A stretch of DNA of 11,697 nt, taken from NCBI GenBank assembly GCA_023128455.1, contig JAGMDW010000058.1, forward strand, positions 1-11,697, given 5' to 3'. The notes under the pieces were generated by a model. That model worked only from the letters and a program-made list of their open reading frames with translations, had not been told where the DNA came from and ran no database searches. Every line of letters begins with the position of its first letter. The stretch's first letter is position 1. This DNA is from Desulfurellaceae bacterium. GTDB lineage: Bacteria > Campylobacterota_A > Desulfurellia > JAGGSF01. Positions 1 through 5,873 of the stretch are shown here, one piece after another. The position numbers and the translations under genes were made by a program.

Positions 1-34
1 TATTCCACGGGGGATCGCAATGACTTTGTTTCTA

Positions 35-64
35 TTGACAAGTGGCGGTTTGTTCACATAGAAT
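35..64 (+). promoter_or_regulatory. Putative sigma70-type promoter of the exporter operon
   Basis: A perfect TTGACA (35-40) is followed after 18 bp by TAGAAT (59-64), which matches five of six positions of TATAAT. This predicts a transcription start near 71-72, just before the Shine-Dalgarno at 81-86 and the genes that follow. It is the only strong promoter-like match I see upstream of the operon. The start was not measured, and an AT-rich window can produce chance matches. Confidence 0.5.
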
Positions 65-75
65 TTATGTTCACA
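51..75. promoter_or_regulatory. Putative operator: palindrome and direct repeat over the -10 element
   Basis: Positions 56-70 (ACATAGAATTTATGT) form a 15-bp imperfect palindrome with one mismatched pair (61/65), centred at 63. It covers the predicted -10 element. The octamer TGTTCACA also occurs twice in direct orientation, at 51-58 and 68-75, flanking the same element. Such a position fits a repressor site, for example for a TetR-type regulator like those near related E. coli exporters. No regulator gene is visible in the window, so this is inference from layout. Confidence 0.35.
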
Positions 76-91
76 GTAAAAAGGAGATTTT

Positions 92-169
92 GTGCGTAAA
101 GATAATGTTCCCAGAACAGAGCGTGAATATATAAAACATTGGAAAGAAGCTGATGAAAAAGAAGATTAA
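92..169 (+). CDS. Possible 25-codon leader peptide ORF
   Basis: A GTG at 92 sits five bases after a good Shine-Dalgarno (AAGGAG, 81-86) and opens a 25-codon frame ending in TAA at 167-169. The peptide begins MRKDNVPRTE, is highly charged, ends in an acidic stretch (ADEKED) and has no membrane segment. It overlaps the start of the adaptor gene by 17 nt in another frame, so its translation could be coupled to that start. I recognise no family. It may be a leader peptide, a small protein or chance. The strong ribosome site is the main argument for it. Confidence 0.35.
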   Translation: MRKDNVPRTEREYIKHWKEADEKED

Positions 170-1124
170 AATCAAAAGATTTTTGGTTTATATAATTATC
201 ATTATTGTTGCGATTGTCTTCGGTTATTATAGTTACAACTACTATATTTTAGAGAAAACCCGCATTCCGGAATCATTTATTAAGGTCAATGGAAGGATAG
301 AAGGTAATATTATCACCGCCGCCACCAAAATACCAGGCAGGATTGAAGAGATACATTTTAAAGAGGGAGATGATGTTGAAAAGGGACAATTGCTTGCTGT
401 GCTTTCCTCGGATGAGCTTAGTGCTCAAAAGAGAGCTGCTTCAGCTTTAATTAAACAATATTTTTACAAACTGAAATCAAGCCGTGCTCAAGCTAAAAAA
501 GCTAAGGCAAACAGAATAAAAAAGGAAATGGATTTACATAGAATGCAAAATCTGTTTGACAAAAAGGTAATTTCTGAAACACGATTGGAAAATTATCAAC
601 TTGCTTACAATATAGCAATTTCTGATGAGAGATCGGCTTTTGATAATGTTTTAGTTGTTAAGGAGGCTTTACAAATGGCCAAAGCACAACTTGAAGAAAT
701 AGAAGCAAGACTATCCGATACGCGGATTGTTGCACCTATAAATGGAACAATAGTAACTAAGATTACAAACATTGGAGAGGTGTTATCTCCGGGAGGTCTT
801 ATTGCTCTTATCGTGGATTTAAATTCACTTTATTTAAAAGCTTTTGTACCAGAACCACAAATTGGAAAGGTAAAGTTGAATCTTCCTGCTCAAATTTTTG
901 TGGACGCCTATCCCAATAAACCATTTTCTGCTATCGTAAGATATATCTCGTCCCGAGCGGAGTTTACCCCAAAGGAAGTGCAAACTCAGGAAGAACGGGT
1001 AAAATTGGTTTATGCTATTAAGATTTATTTAAATAAAAATCCAGAACACATGCTTACGCCAGGTATGCCTGCAGATGCTATTATTCGGTGGAAAGGAAAC
1101 GAAGAATGGCCGAGATGGCAATAG
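153..1124 (+). CDS. yhiI: HlyD-family periplasmic adaptor of an ABC exporter, YhiI-like
   Basis: This 323-residue protein is a membrane fusion protein: it is anchored in the inner membrane, reaches into the periplasm and should couple the ABC permeases to an outer-membrane channel. Residues 10-30 are one hydrophobic anchor after a lysine-rich start. Residues 51-89 (PGRIEEIHFKEGDDVEKGQ) and 189-222 (APINGTIVTKI..GEVL) are the two halves of the lipoyl-like domain, flanking a charged coiled-coil hairpin (about 90-188). The beta-barrel region holds FTPKEVQTQEERVKL (271-285), a close match to my memory of E. coli YhiI, as are NGRIE near the N-terminus and the C-terminal GMPADAIIRW. It is shorter than YhiI (355 aa), mainly in the hairpin. 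The ATG at 153 has GGAAAG (141-146) upstream. It overlaps the ATPase gene by 19 nt. No TolC-like partner is present in the window. Confidence 0.9.
   Translation: MKKKIKIKRFLVYIIIIIVAIVFGYYSYNYYILEKTRIPESFIKVNGRIEGNIITAATKIPGRIEEIHFKEGDDVEKGQLLAVLSSDELSAQKRAASALIKQYFYKLKSSRAQAKKAKANRIKKEMDLHRMQNLFDKKVISETRLENYQLAYNIAISDERSAFDNVLVVKEALQMAKAQLEEIEARLSDTRIVAPINGTIVTKITNIGEVLSPGGLIALIVDLNSLYLKAFVPEPQIGKVKLNLPAQIFVDAYPNKPFSAIVRYISSRAEFTPKEVQTQEERVKLVYAIKIYLNKNPEHMLTPGMPADAIIRWKGNEEWPRWQ
1092..1097 (+). promoter_or_regulatory. Ribosome binding site deciding the ATPase start
   Basis: AAAGGA at 1092-1097 lies eight bases before ATG 1106. It favours that codon over an in-frame GTG at 1088, which would lie upstream of this site, and over ATG 1115. 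The site sits inside the 3' end of the adaptor gene, so translation of the two genes is probably coupled. Confidence 0.6.
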
Positions 1125-3064
1125 AGGTTTCTCATCTTGTTAAAAGATACAAAAAACACACTGCTGTAGATAAGATAAGTCTAAATGTTAATAAAGGCGA
1201 GATTTTTGGATTGATCGGTCCTGATGGAGCAGGAAAGAGCACAGTAATGAAGGCAGTTGCAGGAATACTTAAATTTGATGAAGGCATAATTCGGGTTTTT
1301 GATGTAAATATTGATTCAGAGAGAAATGCAGAAAAGATAAAATCTCGTTTGGGATTTATGCCTCAGGGTTTGGGGCTTAACCTTTATCCGGAATTGTCGG
1401 TAGAGGAAAACATCAATTTTTTTGCTCATCTGCGATCTGTGCCTAAGGACAGGTTATCTAAATGGAAAAGGCAACTTCTGGATATGACCCGTCTTACACC
1501 ATTTCGCACCAGAAGAATGAAAAATCTCTCTGGCGGCATGAAACAAAAGTTGGGACTCGTATGTACTCTTATTCATGAGCCGGAACTACTTATTCTGGAT
1601 GAACCTACTACAGGTGTGGATCCTGTATCCCGCCGTGATTTCTGGGAAATACTTATGCATCTTTTGAGAGAAAAAAATGTCACTGCTCTTATTTCTACTG
1701 CTTATTTAGATGAGGCAATACGCTTCAATCATTTAGTATTGATGTTTCAGGGAAAGATGCTGGCACAGGGTGAACCGGACGAAATCCTTAAAATGGTACA
1801 CGGAAGTTCTTTGGAACTTGTAGCTACTCCACATAGTATCGCAACAGATATACTTTCGCAGGTATTTCAGACAGAAGCAACGGGCAATCGTATAAGGCTA
1901 TTTGTGGAAGGCAAAGGGTTTGAGGAAGCAAAACATACAATAGAGAAGATTCTTAGGGAAAACAGAATAGAGATAAAAGACATTTATGCAAGAGAACCAG
2001 AACTGGAGGATGTATTTATTGCCCTGTTAAAAAAGGAACATCCAGATTCAGATTCATCTCCTCATCCATCTTTCACCCATTCACCATCCATCGCTCCATC
2101 TTTCGCTCATCCGCCATCTGTAGCCATTGAAGCTAAAAAAATTACTAAGTATTTTGGAAAATTTTGTGCGGTGGATAATGCCAGTTTTTCTGTTCAGAAA
2201 GGGAAAATCTTTGGGCTTTTAGGTCCAAATGGAGCGGGGAAAACTACATTAATAAAGATGCTGTGTGGAATTATACCACCTACAGGTGGTAATGCCACTG
2301 TGGCAGGAGTGGATATTCATCATATAAAGGATGTTAAGGAGCGTATTGGTTATATGTCACAGATTTTTTCCTTATACCTGGATTTGACGGTTAAGGAAAA
2401 TATCAAATTATACGCCGGCATTTATGGGCTGGATAAAAAGGAAACCAGGATGCGACTGGATTGGATTATAGATATGGCAGGATTGGAAGGTCATGAGGAA
2501 GATTTGGCAGGACAGTTGCCCATGGGTATTCGTCAGCGTTTGGCTCTGGGCTGTGCACTGGTTCACAAACCTGAGGTTCTTTTTCTGGATGAGCCTACCT
2601 CAGCTGTTGACCCCGTTGGTCGCCGCACATTTTGGGATATTCTTCTCCACCTGTCGAGAAAAGAGAGGGTTACTATACTTGTAACCACACATTACATGAT
2701 GGATGCAGAACACTGCGACCACTTGGCATTGATGTATGCTGGAAAGATAATAGCGGATGGTTCACCTGAGAAATTAAAAGCAGATGTTACAATAAAGGCA
2801 GGAACTTTACTGGAAATATCTACCAACAGGCTACTGTTTTCTCTTGAAGTTTTGGAGGATACAGGATTCAAAGGCCCTGCTCTTTATGGGAATAAGATTC
2901 ATCTTTTAACACATACACCTGATGAAGATATTGAAAGGATAAAATCTCTATTTAGCGAGAAAAAGATAGAGGTAAAATCAATTTCAAAATACCCATTATC
3001 TATGGAGGATGTCTTTGTCTATGACATAACAGCTTTGGAGCAGGAAGAAAGCTATGCGGTTTAA
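1106..3064 (+). CDS. rbbA: Double ABC ATPase, RbbA-type (both nucleotide-binding domains, no membrane part)
   Basis: This 652-residue cytoplasmic protein contains two ABC ATPase domains and should power the exporter. Numbering is from ATG 1106. NBD1 has Walker A GPDGAGKS (38-45), Q87, signature LSGGMKQ (141-147) and Walker B LLILDEP (161-167), but alanine (A199, in STAYLDEA) replaces the switch histidine. NBD2 has Walker A GPNGAGKT (373-380), Q419, a degenerate signature LPMGIRQ (471-477), Walker B VLFLDEP (491-497) and a normal histidine (H529, in TTHYMMDA). Each domain is followed by a DUF4162-like tail of roughly 70-100 residues. A Ser/Pro/His-rich linker with two decapeptide repeats joins the halves. 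MPQGLGLNLY and LPMGIRQRL closely match E. coli RbbA (YhiH), the ribosome-associated ATPase, as I recall it. That protein continues into a membrane domain, which here is the next gene. YbhF, also a double ATPase, is the main alternative. Confidence 0.88.
   Translation: MAEMAIEVSHLVKRYKKHTAVDKISLNVNKGEIFGLIGPDGAGKSTVMKAVAGILKFDEGIIRVFDVNIDSERNAEKIKSRLGFMPQGLGLNLYPELSVEENINFFAHLRSVPKDRLSKWKRQLLDMTRLTPFRTRRMKNLSGGMKQKLGLVCTLIHEPELLILDEPTTGVDPVSRRDFWEILMHLLREKNVTALISTAYLDEAIRFNHLVLMFQGKMLAQGEPDEILKMVHGSSLELVATPHSIATDILSQVFQTEATGNRIRLFVEGKGFEEAKHTIEKILRENRIEIKDIYAREPELEDVFIALLKKEHPDSDSSPHPSFTHSPSIAPSFAHPPSVAIEAKKITKYFGKFCAVDNASFSVQKGKIFGLLGPNGAGKTTLIKMLCGIIPPTGGNATVAGVDIHHIKDVKERIGYMSQIFSLYLDLTVKENIKLYAGIYGLDKKETRMRLDWIIDMAGLEGHEEDLAGQLPMGIRQRLALGCALVHKPEVLFLDEPTSAVDPVGRRTFWDILLHLSRKERVTILVTTHYMMDAEHCDHLALMYAGKIIADGSPEKLKADVTIKAGTLLEISTNRLLFSLEVLEDTGFKGPALYGNKIHLLTHTPDEDIERIKSLFSEKKIEVKSISKYPLSMEDVFVYDITALEQEESYAV
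2066..2125 (+). repeat. Two 30-bp tandem repeats encoding a decapeptide repeat in the ATPase linker
   Basis: Units 2066-2095 and 2096-2125 match at 22 of 30 positions by my count. They encode PSFTHSPSIA and PSFAHPPSVA (residues 321-330 and 331-340), an in-frame duplication. They lie in the flexible linker just before the second ATPase domain. A shorter related run (SSPHP) precedes them. The divergence suggests an old duplication under selection for length or composition rather than exact sequence. Confidence 0.75.
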
Positions 3065-4208
3065 GCGTATCCTGGCAATTATAATAAAGGAGTTCCGCGA
3101 AATATTGAGAGACCCTTTATATTTTTCTCTGGCTTTTGTTGTGCCAAGCATGATTATGCTCATGTTTGGCTATGGGATTTCCTTAGATGTAGAGAATATT
3201 CCGTTTGCCGTTGTTGACTATGATAAGACCCAATTGAGTAGAGATTATACTTACAAATTTGCAAAATCTCGCTATTTTAATCTGAAAGCTTATGTTGAAG
3301 ATGAACGATTGTTGGACAAAATGCTTAATAAAGGAGCAATTAGGGTAGGCATTGTAATTCCTGAGCATTTTCAAAAAGATTTGTCTGCTGGTAGAGATGT
3401 AGCTGTGCAATCTCTTATAGATGGCACTCTTCCTTATCGTACTAAAATTACTAAAGGCTATGTTGCTGTCATGAATGCCGCTTTTAATTTGGAAGTTTTA
3501 TCCCGATACATTGCTAAAATTAAGGGAATTCCCTTTGAGCAGACAATCTCCCAAGTTAATCCCATAAGCCTTCAGGTTCGATACCTTTATAACGAATCTG
3601 TTAAAAGCATTTATTCCTTAGCACCTGCCCTTATTGGCATGATTCTTCTTATGTCACCGCCTTTTCTTACCGCATTAGGCATTGTGCGAGAGAAGGAATC
3701 CGGTTCTATTTATAACATTTATTCTTCAACCGTGAGCCGTGCAGAATTCCTTATCGGAAAGCTCTTTCCTTATGTAATTATCTCTATTATCAACGCCAAT
3801 ATATTATGGATTATGGCTGTATCTTTATTTGGAGTGCCTTTCAAGGGAAATTTGCCTTTCTTTGCTGCCGCAACTGCTATTTATGTTATTTGTTCAACAG
3901 GTATTGGACTTCTGGTTTCTATCTTTGTAAGAACACAAATTGCCGCCATGTTGGTTACAACCGTTTTGACTGTGATACCTGCCTGGCTCTATTCCGGGGT
4001 GGTAATTCCTATTTCAAGCCTCGACAAAATAGCTCGAATAGAAGCCCATTTATTTCCAGCCATGTATTATAACTATATCGTAATGGGTTCTTTTCTTAAA
4101 GGTGTGGGGGTTGATATTTTATGGAAAAATGTGGTGGCACTTATAATTTATTCTATCCTACTGTTTACTGCTGGTTATTTGCTGTTTCACAAGAGGGTTA
4201 AAGCGTGA
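3054..4208 (+). CDS. ABC-2 permease matching the membrane half of RbbA
   Basis: This 384-residue inner-membrane permease has the ABC-2 layout: a first hydrophobic segment (about 22-43), a large extracytoplasmic domain (about 45-185), then about five further membrane segments (roughly 188-210, 236-258, 266-291, 295-318, 355-377). A cytoplasmic VREKESGSI motif (211-219) after the second segment is typical of the family. GYGISLDVENIPFAV (39-53) and SRYF (72-75) closely match the C-terminal membrane region of E. coli RbbA as I recall it, so this gene is probably its separated counterpart. ATG 3054 has AGGA eight bases upstream (3042-3045). It overlaps the ATPase gene by 11 nt in another frame. 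Since it has its own start and ribosome site, the split looks genuine rather than a frameshift. YbhS-type permeases are a more distant alternative. Confidence 0.88.
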   Translation: MRFKRILAIIIKEFREILRDPLYFSLAFVVPSMIMLMFGYGISLDVENIPFAVVDYDKTQLSRDYTYKFAKSRYFNLKAYVEDERLLDKMLNKGAIRVGIVIPEHFQKDLSAGRDVAVQSLIDGTLPYRTKITKGYVAVMNAAFNLEVLSRYIAKIKGIPFEQTISQVNPISLQVRYLYNESVKSIYSLAPALIGMILLMSPPFLTALGIVREKESGSIYNIYSSTVSRAEFLIGKLFPYVIISIINANILWIMAVSLFGVPFKGNLPFFAAATAIYVICSTGIGLLVSIFVRTQIAAMLVTTVLTVIPAWLYSGVVIPISSLDKIARIEAHLFPAMYYNYIVMGSFLKGVGVDILWKNVVALIIYSILLFTAGYLLFHKRVKA

Positions 4209-5329
4209 AACTGTTTGTAAATCGTCTGCAGGTTATGACAGTAAAAGAGTTGGTACAACTTACAAGGGATATAATTTTGATAATTGCCACCATTTATCTT
4301 TTTACATTTGATATCTATGTGGCAGGTTCTGAAACAGGTTTGTCTCTTAACAATGCTGCTTTAAGGATTTATGATGGTGATCATAGTGCATTATCTCGAG
4401 AGCTTATCTCTCGCTTTCGTCAACCGTACTTCCGCTTTGATGGGGAGATTCTCAATAATAAAGAAGCTATTCCTCTTTTGGACAAGGGAAAAGCTATGGT
4501 GATTCTGGATATTCCACTGAATTTTCAAAAGGATTTAGTATCTGGACGCCAAGCTGATGTTCAGATGCTTGTAGATAGTAGCAACTCAATTCTGGGTTTT
4601 TTAGCCTCTTCTTATGGCGGACAGATTGTTGCTGATTTTTCTCAAGAGATTGCTATGAGAAACATGGGGTTGAAACAAATGCCTGTAATTAAGGATGAAT
4701 GTCGTGTATGGTACAATCCCAACCAGAAAATGGAATGGTTTATGCCCTTATCTGAGCTTCTTACTGTTATTACTCTGCTGGCCATGATGCTGCCAGCAGC
4801 GGCTATGGTAAGGGAGAAGGAAAGAGGCACTATTGAACAACTTCTTGTTTCACCTTTATCGCCATTTCAGATTATGTTTCCTAAGATATTGGCTATGACT
4901 TTTGTTATACTAATAGGCACAGTAGTGAGCGTATTTTTGGTGCTGGAACCATTTTTTCATTTTCCTATTAGGGGAAGCTTTATTCTTTTCCTCATTATCA
5001 CCGCTTTATATGTGTTCACCTCCTCGGGGATAGGTATATTCATTTCTATTATTGCTAAGAATCTCTCTCAGGTAGTCATGCTGACCATTTTAATTATGTT
5101 ACCTATACTCTTTTTATCCGGTTCCACAACACCGCCCGAGGCTATGCCCGGCTGGTTGAGGGTAGCGGTAAATTTTTCCCCCTTATATTATTATATAGAA
5201 GCCAGTTATAGTATTTTCTTAAAAGGCGTGGGTTTAAATGTTCTGTGGTTTAAAATTTTAAGTATGACAGCGATTGGTTTAGGAGTATTTGGTATTGGTA
5301 TGTGGAGATTTAGAAAACAATTTGGATAA
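4205..5329 (+). CDS. yhhJ: ABC-2 permease, YhhJ-like
   Basis: This 374-residue protein is the second permease and would pair with the first as a heterodimer. It has a first membrane segment (about 22-40), an extracytoplasmic domain (about 42-180), then segments near 182-202, 228-250, 257-284, 288-306 and 348-367. Its family motifs are VREKERGTIEQLLVSPL (202-218), LSGSTTPPEAMP (304-315) and the end RFRKQFG. IPLNFQKDLVSGRQADVQ (103-120) and that C-terminus resemble E. coli YhhJ from memory. The GTG start at 4205 overlaps the previous stop as GTGA and is preceded by GAGGG (4193-4197), seven bases away, so translation is probably coupled. It completes the adaptor/ATPase/two-permease set. The transported substrate cannot be read from the sequence. 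Confidence 0.88.
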   Translation: MKLFVNRLQVMTVKELVQLTRDIILIIATIYLFTFDIYVAGSETGLSLNNAALRIYDGDHSALSRELISRFRQPYFRFDGEILNNKEAIPLLDKGKAMVILDIPLNFQKDLVSGRQADVQMLVDSSNSILGFLASSYGGQIVADFSQEIAMRNMGLKQMPVIKDECRVWYNPNQKMEWFMPLSELLTVITLLAMMLPAAAMVREKERGTIEQLLVSPLSPFQIMFPKILAMTFVILIGTVVSVFLVLEPFFHFPIRGSFILFLIITALYVFTSSGIGIFISIIAKNLSQVVMLTILIMLPILFLSGSTTPPEAMPGWLRVAVNFSPLYYYIEASYSIFLKGVGLNVLWFKILSMTAIGLGVFGIGMWRFRKQFG

Positions 5330-5330
5330 A

Positions 5331-5810
5331 ATGCGGCTCTGGAATATGGAAAAATATATGAGACTTGCCATAGAGGAAGCAAAGAAAGGCATCGAAGAAG
5401 GACAAACGCCATTTGGTGCATGTATTGTAAAAGGCGGGCAAGTGATTTGTTGCAGCCATAATACGGTGTGGAAAGATATGGATATAACGGCGCATGCGGA
5501 GATAAATGTTTTACGAAAAGCCTGTAAAAAATTGAATACAATAGATCTTTCCGAATGTGAGATATATTCAACCTGTGAACCGTGTCCCATGTGTTTTAGT
5601 GCTTGCCATTGGGCACGAATATCTAAAATCATACATGGAGCAAGAATAGAAGATGCGAAACAAGTGGGATTCAATGAAATAAAAATTTCAAATGAGCTGA
5701 TGAAAAAGTTAGGGGGATTAAAAACAGAAATAATTGCTGACTTTATGCGTGAAGAATGCTTAGAACTTTTTAATCTGTGGTCAAACAAAGAAGATAAAAA
5801 AAGTTATTAA
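5331..5810 (+). CDS. Zinc nucleobase/nucleoside deaminase, guanine deaminase-like
   Basis: This 159-residue protein belongs to the cytidine/deoxycytidylate deaminase superfamily, which removes an amino group hydrolytically using a zinc-bound water. The zinc ligands are H55 (in TAHAEI) and C85 and C88 (in EPCPMC), with E57 as the proton shuttle. PFGACIV (27-33), CEPCPMCFSACHWARI (82-97) and the short Lys-rich tail resemble bacterial guanine deaminases (GuaD) more than the tRNA deaminase TadA, which usually has LEPCPMCAGA. Substrate assignment is inference. ATG 5331 lies one base after the preceding permease stop with a weak GGA (5324-5326). ATG 5346, five codons later, would also fit the family length but lacks a well-spaced ribosome site. 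The position suggests co-transcription with the exporter and perhaps translation by reinitiation. No terminator is seen before it. Confidence 0.85.
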   Translation: MRLWNMEKYMRLAIEEAKKGIEEGQTPFGACIVKGGQVICCSHNTVWKDMDITAHAEINVLRKACKKLNTIDLSECEIYSTCEPCPMCFSACHWARISKIIHGARIEDAKQVGFNEIKISNELMKKLGGLKTEIIADFMREECLELFNLWSNKEDKKSY

Positions 5811-5813
5811 AAC

Positions 5814-5842
5814 TTGATAAACCTACTTGTGGCTTATAGATT
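5814..5842 (+). promoter_or_regulatory. Possible promoter of the sugar-nucleotide/enolase operon
   Basis: The 63-bp gap after the deaminase holds TTGATA (5814-5819, 5/6 to consensus), a 17-bp spacer and TAGATT (5837-5842, 4/6). It is the only intergenic gap of useful size between the two gene groups. I see no stem followed by a T-run, so read-through from the upstream operon is possible. Confidence 0.35.
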
Positions 5843-5873
5843 TAGATGTTATTATTGTTAAAAAGAGGCGGGA

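Noticed and set aside
1..91. Possible 3' end of an upstream gene: frame 1 is open to TAA at 97-99 and frame 2 to TAG at 59-61.
   Set aside because: Neither stretch is long enough to recognise, and both cross the promoter-like elements. I cannot choose between them or show that either is coding.
1088..1105. A GTG at 1088 could extend the double ATPase by six residues (MERKRR).
   Set aside because: The Shine-Dalgarno AAAGGA lies at 1092-1097, downstream of this codon and well spaced for ATG 1106. The extra residues belong to no domain.
5279..5788. A 169-codon open frame on the minus strand opposite the deaminase.
   Set aside because: It shows no recognisable motif or domain and lies over a well-supported gene with intact zinc motifs, so it is an antisense shadow.
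5811..5873. A possible terminator between the deaminase and the fusion gene.
   Set aside because: Only a weak TTAT/ATAA pairing can be drawn and no T-run follows it.
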